The notes under the pieces are model-generated. The model had not been told where the DNA came from and searched no databases. It was given only the letters and a program-made list of their open reading frames with translations. Source: Taxillus chinensis (taxonomy: Eukaryota; Streptophyta; Magnoliopsida; Santalales; Loranthaceae). Taken from it: a stretch of 64,000 nt of DNA. Position 1 is the first letter of the stretch. Every line of letters begins with the position of its first letter. This document shows positions 1-13,800 of the stretch, in pieces. The translations under genes and the position numbers were made by a program. The stretch covers positions 24,405,783 through 24,469,782 of the forward strand of contig CM042090.1 in assembly GCA_023512835.1 (NCBI GenBank), given 5' to 3'.

Positions 1-1886
1 CCACGTGCATGGTGTAGCCTCTGCTCGGGTGTTGCCTCCACAGTCGCACACATCCCACACCGTCTTCATACGCCAACATACGCGTTGCAATTCGCCAACA
101 TACGCCCGCCTACCTCACATCACCAGTTGAAAAATGGGTTTCATCCCGCGAAAATTCACTAGGTGATAATGTCATTTCTCCGCTAAGCAAAGGTCAGGTA
201 TTTGGAAGCGCCAAAATATTTTCATGTTTTTTAATTAGATCATAATAATTCTTCTAGAAATTAAACTTTTTTATTAATTATTAAAATCCCTATTCAACCT
301 TTTAGAACAATATTATCCATGTGTGGAAATTCATTGACTGCCAGAGTAAGTTACTTACGTTTATTTTACTATATGTCATAAAATTGCAGACCTTTTATCA
401 TTTTGATATTTTCAAAGTTCAAAAGTTGTTTATAAAATATATGAAAATACTAATATTTAAGTCTTATTAGAGCATCTATACTAATTTTATATTTTTTTTA
501 TTTTAAAAAATAAATAATATATTATTAGCCGTCAGGTAAGATTTGACGCAGTCGAGGGCTGCCAGGAGAGGAGATTCGCTGGAAGGTTGCTAGATTGGAC
601 GGATGACATCCTTCTCTTCTTCATTCTGATTGGCATTCCTGAGATAAGAGAAGCTCTACCACTCTTCGGCTTTACCTGATATAATAAATTCTAAAAAAAA
701 TCCTTCTAATTTTGTTAGTACATTATAGAGTTACTAGTCTTTTGCATTAGTAGATTTACAATTTATTTAAATAAGACAAAGTTGCTGGCCTTATTTAAAA
801 AAACCCTGTTCACTCGAGATTCTGGTCTCCTATATTTCCTAGCTCCAATTTTTGCCATATAATAATAACTCTGGCGGAACTAGTGGATAACATTAACATG
901 AACTAGTGGATAACACTAACATATCAAATTAGCAAACGAGAACCGGTTGCACATGATTTTTTTTAATATATTTAAATAATTATTATATGTACAAATACTT
1001 CTACTCTACTAGTATAATATTATAACAATAATAACAACATAATAATAAATAAACATTTTCACTTAATAAAAAATAAAAATATGTTATAACATTATATTTA
1101 ATAAAAACATTATATGTAAAAAAAAATTATTAATGATTCCAACATTTTTCATGGACATTACTCTTTAACAAATATAAATTATCAAATCAACCCCGAACTT
1201 AAAAATGTATTTTTAACAGTTCGGTTGATTTACAGCCTGAGCAAATGTTCTATATGGCGGTGAAAGTAAGAACTCGGGAAAAAATGTTGCCATGACATAG
1301 CATAGCAAGCGGAGCAAATGTCTATTCTATAATCTATATGACGGTGTTTTTAAGCGGGGAATAATTTCACAGTTTACAACTACTCACTAAATTAATGAGA
1401 GGACATTAATGGAAAAGGCAAAGCGATAATCCTGGACATTAGAAGGGGGGGATGCCGACGCCCTGAATGGCTGACGATCTCAATCCTAGAAAAACAAAAC
1501 CATCTGTCACGGTGCAGCCTACAACCTAATTATGAAGCCTCTGCATGAAGAGAACCGACCCCCTGCACTGGCATCATTGAACGAAACAAAACTTTGGCAT
1601 TACCAGTTCTTTGAGCCACATCGAATGGCCGAAACAAAGGTCTCCTTCTGTTCACATTCACAGTGCCAAAGGCTCCAGTAATCCCCGCAAACAGGAATAC
1701 ATGAGCCGTTGAAGGTTGGATGTGCTGCCAACATTTATTTTGGATATGGATTTTACTTCCCTTGTATGTCGCTATATTTATCAAACCTCAAGAGCCATAT
1801 TCCAACTTCGCATGTGAGCTTATGGAACCACAACATTCATCCAAAGATTGATTTCCCATTAGCCATCTACTCTTCCACCAGTGTAA
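1..1886. other. Intergenic, AT-rich; no gene recognised
   Basis: I see no coding sequence that I can support here. Position 470 begins a GAGCATCTATACTAATTTTA end preceded by TTA, which resembles the inverted ends of the MITE at 33903-34292, but I could not find a matching second end. Positions 530-680 hold an imperfect inverted repeat around a moderately GC-rich loop (GTCAGGTAAG near 533 and TTTACCTGAT near 671). The part next to 1886 should include the 3' UTR of the minus-strand PPR gene. Confidence 0.5.
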
Positions 1887-4800
1887 CTACTCAAATCTTT
1901 TCGCCCATGGATTTTTGTTAAGTGACCACGAGATTGGAAAACCAACCATGGCAGTCCATCTTAAATTTAAGAGAGCGACAGCAAGATTTTCCTTGTAATC
2001 TGTAAAAAGTTGAATAATCCTCGACTCAGCTTCCAAATCTTCAGCTAGGATGAGATCCTCATACTCTGATCTCTTCTCCTCCAATATGCTTTCTTCATTA
2101 GAAATCATTCGCATACTCAAAACCTGCAATGCTTCCATCGCTGTATTGTGGAAACCAGAGGACGCGTACGCAGAGAACACATAAGAACATGTTGATGGAT
2201 CAGGTTGAATTTTATCTTGTTGCATCTGCTCCATGATTAGCTCGACCACATCAATTCTATCCTGAAACAATCATTCACAGACACATCAAGATTTACAATA
2301 AAAATTGCAAGGGTTTACTGCACACTAAACCTGCAGTTTATAAACAATTCTGAGAAAACCCAGTGACATTCATTCTTTGTCAAAAACAAAACAAAAAAAA
2401 TCCTTACTTTTGAACTATATGCCTTCCGTCACCAACTTTCCATTGAACAAAAAATCAGAAAGCACGGAAAAAACATCTAGGGTTAAAATGCAATCAAGTT
2501 CATCTAATGGGCCAACTTAAGAAAATCAAATATACACAATCACTGAATCAATCACACAACAAATTAAAAAAAAAATAAAAACACCATACCTTTAATAGTA
2601 TGCCCGATTCAATAATTAAAATATATTTTGCCATATCAATTTCGACCCTTTAAATAAACTGAAATTTTAACCTCTGCATTCTTCAGAGACGGTGGGTTAG
2701 AGCATAATTGACTTAAATAATACGTAACAAAAAGTTGAAAAACACACCGAAATGAAAATATAACGATTAGCCATTAAAAAAAATGTAACATATTGAATGC
2801 CAAGTCTAAACACTATCTTCATACTCCAGATGCGTACAGATACATGTCAACTTTTATTTTGTAACAGAAGATAAAAGGGTTTCAAATCCAAATTTACTTC
2901 CATCATCCAGCACAACACTGTTACAAATGCTGACAAATCACAGTGCAAATCATATAACTGTTGGAATCCGGGATCACCATGAGCTTATTTGGTTAGTCTC
3001 CTTTTATTTAATCTATTTATTATCCCTCAAAAAGAACATATGCAATTCAGGCATACTATATGAAACATAGTCCAAAATGGTCAGAAAACAATGATTACTA
3101 TATCAAAAACAAGCAAAACTCGGTAGTCAGTTCTCACAAAGATTGGGCTGGAATTTCGTACGTTTACTATGAATAGAAATCTTAACAGTACCTGAAAAAA
3201 AGCTCCTCGAAGAATTGTATTAAATAATAATATATTAGGCTTTATCCCTTCTGAGCTTGCTTTATAAAAAAGATTTAACGCCTCATCAAAATCTTCACCT
3301 TCCAACAAGATCTGTAACAAAATACATTAAAAAAGCATGCAAAACAAAGGACAAATCATACAAAGCTCCCGTAAGTAACAAGATCCAGAAACACATGCAA
3401 ATATAGACACAACTTTTCCCACAATTAATTTAATTATGAGAGATATGTACGCAACTCAAACCCATGATACGAGGCAATAAATCCACCATTATATCAAGGT
3501 TCATCCTCAAAAGCATGCAAAACACAAACAAAAAACACCCTCTACACTGGTGAACACTGAACTAAAAATTTAGAATGTTAGAACCAAGTCAATGAGTGCT
3601 TCATTTAACTAATTGTAAATTTAAGCCGTTTCACAGATTTGGTACACAGTAGTGAGACATATTTTAGCAACCCCTGTAAACAGCTCAAGACAGAGAAGGG
3701 AAAGTATCATGAGGTTCTGTTTCAAATTATAAGGTAAGAGGCAGTTCACAAAGTTCTCGTGTTGGACAAAATAAATAACCTCAATTGATTGATACAAGTT
3801 GATTTTCCGTTATAGGGAATTCGAAGAACAATAGAAGCAAGACGAAAAATGATTTTGACAGATCAGGCATTTTTGGATTGTTCTTGAGACTTAAATAAAT
3901 TGAGATTTTCTGTTGCCTTTTCCTGCCATGCAGCTAAACTTAGCATGTTCGTTCATATTTACTAAACTCAAGTAAATGTAACACGGGCTAAAATTTTAAC
4001 AATATCAATTGTTGTGTCACCATGAAGTCATTGTCTCATGTTAAGAGTCAGCCAGTCAGGGTATGATGTATCTACAGAATATAACTGCAAGTGATTTGAA
4101 ATGCAAGAAAAAAAAAGGTATTGAATTTAATTCCTTTTCCGCAATTGATAAAACAAGAGAAAAGAAATTAGATATTACCTTGAGAATCTTATACCTCCAA
4201 ATAACGGTAAATCCATTCCTCTCATCTAGCATGTTTACAAAAAAAATTATATACAAGGGAACCTATTTCATTTTTTTGCCCTCATGATTCGTACATGCCA
4301 CCACCCATCCCCCATCTCCATCTCTGCATAGTCGTGCAACCCCCAACCACCATTGTGCCATCTCTCCACAGCCGTACATCCCCCCCCCCCAAACCGCTGC
4401 GCTATCTCTCCATGGCCACACACACCACACCGCCACCGCTGCGCTATCTCTCCACGGACGCACAACCCCCACTGCCACCATTGCACCATCTCTCTACGGC
4501 CGCACACCCCCCCTCCACAACCACCACTGCACCATCGCTACATAACTGTGCATTCCACCCCATAAGCATAGCAAGGTGATAATTTGTTTGGTGATGGCAT
4601 GCGTCTTAGTAATAATATTGTTCAACTATATTTAGCAAATTAATAAGATATTGAATGGAGTACCTTAGTCATACTATGATGTTTAAAATAGCATGATAAG
4701 ATTATAGAAAATCAATTTGGTTTCATGTTTGAAAAGTCATAATATGAAAGTAAGCTTTAAAAAATAAGACAGGTCCCACCAAACATAAAAGTTTAATAAA

Positions 4801-7800
4801 GGTTAAAAAAAATTATACATAATTTTTATAAATTTAAAGAAAGCTTATAACAGAATACCTAGAGATGCACTCTAATAGGCTTTGAAAAAGAAGACAATTC
4901 TCATGAAATAAGAGAGTTTACTAAAAGATATGTACGAAGGACTTATAATTTGTGTTAGAACCAGTGGTGAATTAACGTGTGAGTTTCCAATTATAATAGG
5001 ATCAACATTGAGTTATTTTCTCTTTGGAATAGTAATGGACGAGAAAATCAAAATTATATGAGTTAGCCAGAAATTAGAGTTGTAGAAAGAAACTCTGAAG
5101 CTTAGAAATTTAAACTAAGAAAATCGAAATATATAAAGTATAACTTTAGAAAACAAATGAATTAAGAAATGTTATTATACCAACAAATGTCAATAACACA
5201 ATGTTTTAAGTACCTAAAGCCAACCATAGGAATAAAGTCAGATGGTTTTAGTGAAAAGATATGTTGGAGTTTTGTGTAACCATAATATGCCACTGAATTT
5301 TAAAGCAAAGTTTAATAAAACGGACGTTAGACTTTCTTTGTTATATGGAACAAAAATAAATTCAATGAAAATAATAACAAAAAATATGAAATTACAAGAT
5401 TTAGAATAAAAAATTATGAATAATATAAATACTTGAGGGAGAAAGATCCATACATTGAATTCATGGTTCTCAAAGCCATGGTGATCGCTTTCCCAGGCAA
5501 TGCCCCGACAAGCTTTTTTATTATTATTATTTTCTAAAACAAGTCATAAACCAACACAGTTATGTGCCCTGTTTATTATTTTTTGTGAGAAAATCACATC
5601 GTGTACCTCTTTACCACCAATACGTCATCTTTGGCTCCTCATCCTTCAACCTACCGCAAGCTAGGGTTCTCATCAACCCCAATGAATCACACAACTTCCA
5701 TCCTCTGTGGTTAAACAAAATCAACACATCTTCTTTTTTTATTTTCTGTGGTGTGTTTTCTTTTCATGCGATAGCTTCTTTGTTGATTTCTTCTTTATAG
5801 GTCAGTTGTGTTTATTGCCGCTTGTTGCCGTCTCCCTCGCAGCTGAGATTGCAACTGCTCGCGTCCTCTCTCCCTCTCTTGAAGCGATCTGTGATCTATG
5901 GTAATACGCCACTACCTAAATTGAGCTTTTATTTTTAAGTTCAATTTCAGTTTTAAATGTTTGAATTTTAGTATATATTTAAAGTTTAAATAGTTATACA
6001 TCATAATTTATTTCAAATATTTTAAATATGTATTTAAGCTTTGTACTTCTATTGATGAAAATATTGAAAATGATTTTGAGATATTAATTTGTAATTCGAT
6101 AGGATAGTAGAGGCAATCAATTGAGTAAGAACAGGATGCTTTACTTTACGGGTCTTAACTTTAATTCAATCTTTTATTTTTCAAATTTCAACATATATTT
6201 ATTTTAATATTATAAACTTATGTTAAACTTCTTAAATTTATTAATTGATGCATCGAGTTTAATTATTTTTATTTACTTTTCTTTTTATCTCACTGTCACA
6301 ATGATAAAATTAAAATGAAAATTCATGTATAAAAAATATATATTACAAAATCCTAGACCAGCCGGACATCACTAAGTCACCTCATCGATTTGAAAACTAT
6401 GTTTGAATCAAATATAAATTTTCTATCTATTTTGATTCATATAACCAATCCCATATTATTAGAATTAAGACCAATTGGTTTGTTTGGGTTTTGGGTGGCA
6501 TGTCTGTTAGTCAAAATTTTGAAATAAAATTTACAACACAAGCCATGTTTCCAAAGAATGTATTAAACCAAAGAGGCTTAATTTTAATCTATAAGATTGA
6601 TGCAAAAATATGTTAAGCAATTTTTTACAAATAATAAATAAATAATAGAATAAGATTATGCTGCACAATTAGCAGTTTCCATGTCTAAATCCAGACTGCA
6701 AAAACCTTTTAACATGCAGGACTTAAAAAACTAAAATACCTTTATGAGAGCAATGTAAGTCTCAGCCTGTGGAGAAAAACCATCACGGATCATCATAGAA
6801 ACTACTGCACAGGCAGATTTATAGCATTCTAAAATCCTACAACAATCTATCAGAATATTATAAGTTGCAGCGTCTGATAGAATCCCGCATGATTTCATGC
6901 TCTTAAATACTTCTGTAGCAATGCGGCCCTGGATTGGATTCAAAAACAAAAAAGTCCAAAGCAATCAATAGTGTATACAATTCAAATACGAATTATTCCA
7001 AAGGATCCACCAGAAGTTTAGATAAACACATAATTAAATAAAATCTTACTTTCTTAGCCTCAACAAGTGAGTGCAACACAATATTGTACATGGCTGTCCC
7101 CAAATCATTGTTAACTAAACATAAATGGTTGCTGGATGTATTCAAGTAGTGCATCATATCTCTTATCATCCCCTCTGCTCCAAGGGCCTTCAACTGAAGG
7201 ATCCAAAAATAAGGGGAAAAACACATCACCAAATAAACTGAAAGATAACCCACCAAACTTAAAATAGAAAGGAAGTAGAAGTAAGAAAAAAGAGGAATCA
7301 AGACTATCAATAATGCTTTTGAGTCAGACTAAAAGTAGATGATAATACGGATATATAATTACAAAAAAAATTAAGTGCTAAAATTTATAGTACCACACCA
7401 AGAATTGTCTAGCCTGATTTAATTAATATGATACTAAGGTCATCACTCGACTTCCTACCAATTCCAAGAGAGTCAAAAGCGAGCGCCCCGACACCTTTAA
7501 GCACATGAAACGCAACAGAAAGGGCTTCTAGCGCTTTAGGGGAGGCAAGGCACAGCACCTTCAGTTGTATGCTTGTGGGTAAGGCAAGAAGTGCTAGCTA
7601 CTTGTGCTTTGTAGGGGAGGTAAGGCGAGAAGCGCTCTCTCCATCGACGCCAGACCTCCACCAACTTTAGACCTCCACCGATGCCAAACGAGTGACATCA
7701 AACCTCCAACAGCCCTAGACGAGCAACGTACAACGCTAGACAAGCAACGTTCGACGCCAGACAATTTACACCATCTCTAACAACAGACGATCCGACACAA

Positions 7801-10800
7801 GATGGGTGATGCTATCACCGATGTCAGACGATCCCATGAATCTCCTCCTAGCTGCCCAATGCCCAAGCCAGACGATCTCGGCTTAGCTCTTTCCACATCT
7901 CTTCCTCGCTGCCCAATGCCCATAACTCAAAATATAAGAGGTAGTAGTGTAATAAGTATATATTATTAAGAAGCAAGCCAAGTCAACTCAAGGAAGGTTA
8001 AGCTTAAACATTGGTGATTCTAAAGGCTCTATAAACCATGACTTTAAAGAGGAAGATGAGGATTATGATAAGTTACAAGATAATATTGAAGGAATACAAC
8101 TCTGACAATGAAGAGATTTTTGATAGTAGTTGGAATGAGAATTTTGACCAATTGTTTTTGAGATGAAAGTCACTAAATTTTAATATAGTATTAGAGCTGA
8201 CACATGTGCTTCAAATTTCTTAATATTATTTAGGTGTATAACTCAAGATAGTTCATACATGAAAGAGCATGTCGAAATAACATTATTTCCTAAATTTGGA
8301 TATAACCTAAATTAATTAAAATTACTTACTAAACATTTTACACATGAAATATAATTGAATATAACCTAAATTAAAATTTATCGTAATCATTATTGACATC
8401 AATAAAAATGTCAATATCATTAATTTATATATCAATAACTACATAAATATCAACTAAATTAGCATCGTAATCATTATCATGTTCTTGATTTACAACACAA
8501 AAACAACTTGAATTTGAGGTGAAAGTGACACTTGAAGGAGATATTAGAGGCATAGAAGTTAACCCTTTACACAATTATCAAAAACACACAAACCGCAAAC
8601 TTAGTGCGCATGGAATTTCATGCTTCTTAGCTAGAAGCATGTGCTCTTGTGCAAGGGCTTCACCAACCGAATGTGAGATGCATTTGGTGCACCTCACCTC
8701 ACCTCAAGCTCCAAGTGCACGCCTTGCAAGCTATTGATAACTATGTTTCAACATATCATAAAATTCCAACTATATGCCAATTGTTAATATAAATTTCATA
8801 AGTAAATAAAAAGGATTGACTCACCAAGTTTTTCATAGATAGATGACTGTGTCGAACTCCATTTTGAACCATATTCATCTCTATAGCAAGTATTCTTTTT
8901 GCCACATCTACCTGTGACGGAAAATTACCTCTTTCATATGGGGCATTCACATTGCCAAACAAGGAAAATAGTAGTTCATATGTCCTAATATCTGGAAGGA
9001 CGTCTATTTTTTTCATTTTAGCTAAAATCCGCAATGCACGTTCAGGTTTATCCTGCAAAATTGATGCAACATAAATTTTTAATACCATGGAAGGGGGAAA
9101 AAACCAATTTAGGGACCTCAAACAAACTGTAGAAAAACCCTCCTTCAAAGGGACACAAAATATACTAGTGAAAATTCCATGAAAAAATAGGACAATAAGA
9201 ACAATCATCATTGTAATAACACGCAACTTGCCTATAAAACATACATCCTACAAAAGAAAACAAACCATCCATGTTTAGCAAGGGGGCAGGGGTGAGAATT
9301 GATACTTATTCATTTGAAGGTGCAAAGATTGATTTTTGAGTATTATCCCTGATTGGAATGAGTTTCTAATTATTTAAATTGTCAAATATTTATAATTATT
9401 TGATGTATATTTAGTTTTCTTCTAGATCTTCTTTATTGTATATATATGTGTTGTAATCTCTCAATGAATAATAAAAGAGTTCTTTTTCTCTGTTATTTTC
9501 TACTAGGTAGTAACTTGTTAGTCACCACCTTGCAAGGTCGCCTGGCCTTGTTGGGCATTGTCGCTATTAATTCTCCATCAACATGTAAAGCGTTGATGCC
9601 TCTTGATGACTGCTACCGTCATGCACTTCTATCGCAACAGTTGCACATCTCCAATGTCATCATTGTCGTGCCGCACAAGCCATCGCACACCTTAGCGGTC
9701 TCTTCATGCGTGACAAGAGGTTGCGACTCCGTCGATGAGCTATTAAGAAGAATGTGACTGGTCGTTGAGCTCTATTGTGATCCTTACCGTTATTGCTATG
9801 CCCCAGTGCAGGGTCTTGCATGCTCTATCGTGAACTACTAGTTACAACCCTGCCAACGGCTGTCGCACCCTGCATGGAGCCAATACTATTAATGCAACCG
9901 TCACCTGCTACCGCCAGTTTGTTTTCCCAACCGGGGATAGTTATCTATTGTGTGGAGTTATCTTTGGGTATTTTACATGTGATAGTTTTGTGTTGTGGAC
10001 GAAGAAGAAATATCTTTAGTACTGCAGTTTTATGGGATTGCTTTGAAACCCTAAATGGGAGTTAGCCACACTATTGTTTTGCATAAGATTGACATTCTTT
10101 TGACCTAGTAAGAAGGTTCAAATGACTAATCAAAATAAAAGTCAACCATCTTCTGTTTCTCATTTCGCTCGTGTCCCAAGAAGGTGGTTCTAAATCTGCT
10201 TTACTTTCTTTTACCGATAACACTTTGATTTTGGTGCGCTACTAATCATATGACTTGTAATTTCTCTATATTTACTTATCTTTGATACTTGTTTAAGTCT
10301 ATTCATGTTGCTAATGGGACTCTTATGCCAATTACTAGAGTTGGGAATGTCTCTTTTACCTAGTCTTTCTGTGTCGTCAATTTTACTCGCACCTAATCTC
10401 TCTAATAACCTTTCTTTTATTCACTCATTGTATGTTTCAGGACAATCTCACGAAGATGATGATTGGCATTCGTAAAGGAAGAGAAAGTTTGTACTAAGAG
10501 AAATTGAAAGCATTAAAATCTGAGTCTGCTCAAAGATTCCAAGTAAGGCATAAAACACTTAACGAAGAAAAAAATACTTTTATAATATTATCGTTTAAGA
10601 CACTCCTCTTTTGTTAATTTAGAACGATTATTTCTTTGATTATTCAAAAATATCTCAGCTTCTAATTTAAAATGTAAATAATGCATTTATATTAAAAATT
10701 ATTATATTCTATTTAAAATCATTGTCAATAAAAGTCATAATCCTTTTTCTTGTTTTCACACTGATTTTTAAGGTTATTTTTCTACTTCTGCTTCATGGCA

Positions 10801-13800
10801 GGTATTTTGTCTTTTATTGATGACTATACTATGGTAAATTGAATATATTTGATGAAATCTAAAAGCACTATTATCTGTCTCATTCCTCAATTCTATCAAA
10901 TAATTATACCTAATTCAGGAGTTTCATTTTAACAACAATCATGAGTTTGTAAATCAACCTCTTCTTGATTTCTTTAAACAACAAGGCATCCTCCATCAAA
11001 CAACATGTGTTCACACGCCACAATAAAATGGCATAGCAAAACGTAAAAATTAACATTTCTTTGAGTGGCTTGGGTTTTGTGTTTTACTATGAAAGTTCCT
11101 AAATGTTTTTAGGTTGATGCCATCATAACCGTTGATTATCTTATCAATCAAATATCTGCTCATATCATTGACTATCAAAGCCCATTAATGATGTTATCAC
11201 ACTTTCACAACATCCCTTCAGCTCTTACCATTTGCCCTAAAGTTTTTGGTTGTTTGCACTCTATTCATGTGCACAACCTCCATCAACATAAACTTCACCC
11301 TCATGCTCTCAAATGTGTGTTTTTTAGCTACTCTAAATACTTTGTTTATGGATGTTCAATTTTGTGAGCAAGTATCCAATTTGTATAGACATATCTCTAT
11401 TTTCCCTATTCGTGGGAAACTTCATAGTAAGGAAGCAGAACAACTATGGTTAGATGAAAAGAAGGTGTGAATTTGAAGGGAGAATAACTCAGTTCATTAA
11501 AAGGTGAATTTTTCTAGAGTGGCTCAGGATTGGGAACTTGAGGCCTTCTCTTCATTTTTTCACCAGGTGTATTCTATTACGCTTCGTCACTTTGTCCCCG
11601 ACAGAATGTGTAGACGCCCGGATTGTTCCAAAGGGTTTCAGGTGCAATCCCTCTATTCTACTCTCACCCACCCGAGCCTGGCTGTTTCCCTTGGTGCAGT
11701 ATTTGAAAGGTGCAAATTCCTCCCAGATGACTTTCTTCGCTTGGTCTACAATGCCGGGGAAGATTTTACATGTTGATAATGTTCGGTATCATGGATTGGT
11801 AGTTGTCAGTTAGTGTTATTTGTGCAAGGCAGCAAAGGAGACAATGGATCACATACATCTTCACTGTCTGGTGGCTCAGAAGCTATGGGTTTTGCTTTTG
11901 AATTTGTTTGGGGTGCATTGAGTGATGCCTCCAACCCTTACTGGCCTTTTCTTCTATTGGTTTGGTTTAATGGGTAAGCACTCTTTGGTTTGGTGTATGG
12001 CTCCTCGCATTATTTTGTGCCTTTGGCGTAAGCGATATGCATGCCTTTTTAAGAATTGCAAGAGGAGTATGGAGGAGCTCAAATTATCTTTCTTCGGATC
12101 TCTTTCGCATTGAATGTCTATTTCGGGAAAGAGTCATTTCTCTAGTATTTTGGATGTAATCGCGGGATGTTCGTTTTGATGCTTTTTTTATTTTCTTTTT
12201 TCTTTTTTTTCTCTTGCTATTGTTTGTTATTCCTCCTAGTATACTTCTCATGTGCTCTCTCTTCTTAATAAAAATCTTTTATTACCCATTTAAAAAAATA
12301 GGTAGCAGTTCCTAGTTCATAGCTCCTAGTTCGAGTGAGTGAGAATCTTTAGCTTCTCCTAATGTTAATCTTGTAATAATTGAATCAAGTAAAAATAAAA
12401 AGCCAACTTGGATGTTGGAAAATATTATGCAAGACAAAATGCTACTCTAGACTTTAATCATCCTCTCAATGATACTATTATGTCATAAGAAGATTCTTCT
12501 ACGATTGATCATACGACACAAATTTCCACTAAGGTATTTAACTCTTCACCTATAGTTCTAAATGCAAATGATATCTTGCCTCTAACTAGACAGGTTTAGA
12601 CAATCCCATAGGCCGACATTATTCTCTTCATGAACATAAAGAACTTGATAGAATGAGATTTTTAAAATTAGTATTGTTTATCCTATTTCTAACTATATTT
12701 TATCATCGTCTGTCTAAATATCATGTTTTTGTCCTTCGGTCATCTTTTATGTCTATTCCTTGACATTTTCACAAAGCTCTTGAAGATCCCGAATGGAGGT
12801 CTGCTATGATACAAGAAATAAAAGTCCTTTAGAAGAATTTCACTTGAAAAAAGGTTAAGTTATCCCGAGATAAAAAGACAATGGAATGGAAATAGTATTT
12901 ACAGTAAGATATAAGTCAAATGAAAATATAAGGCGAGATTAGTTATCAATAGTTACACTCAGACATATGGGATTGACTACGTGGAAACCTTTACTCATGT
13001 GGCTAAGATAAGAACTATTAGAGTAATTCTGTCTCAAACAGCTAATTTAGACCGGCCATTACAATAGTTTAATATGAATGTTTTCCTTCATAGTGAATTA
13101 ATAGAAGAGGTGTATATGCATCTTCCTCTGGATTTTACACCAAGAAAAGCAAAAGTTTGCAAATTAAAAACGGTATTATATTGTCTGAAACAATCATCGA
13201 GAGCTTAGTTTAGATGATTGAGTCACTCAATACAAGCATTTAGCTTTACGCAGGTCCTAACTGATCAAACTCTTTTCTAAAAAAAAGTTGGTGATGACAT
13301 TACATTGCCTTTTGCTTATGTTGATAACATAATTATTACAAGTAATAACATAACTAAGATAGAAAAACTTTGTTGTCACTTGACGAAAGGAGTTTAAGAT
13401 GAGAGACTTGGGAGCTCTAAAATACTTCCTCCGCAATGAAGTATTCCGATCCAAATAAAAAAAATTCTCTCTTAATAGAAGTATGTTTTGGACCTCCTAA
13501 CTGAAATCGGTAACTCAACCTGTAAACTTACAAATACTCCTATTGAGGTAAACCATGATCTAAATATCTATCTCATTTAGGCTCCCACGAACAAAGAGAG
13601 ATATCAAAGGTTAGTGGAAAAACTAATTTATCCGACTCACACTCGATCAATTAGTGTTATGAGTCAATTCATGCATAATTGAAGTGATCGACATATGGGT
13701 ATTGTGAATCATATTCTGGCATATTTGAATTCTTCTCCAGTAAAAGTATTATGTTTTCTAAGCATTGACACCTAGACATTATTGGATACACCGATTTTAA

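Noticed and set aside
4263..4579. Overlapping open frames on both strands of the C-rich region
   Set aside because: They follow from a tandem repeat without stops, give low-complexity Trp/Arg or His/Pro protein and match no family.
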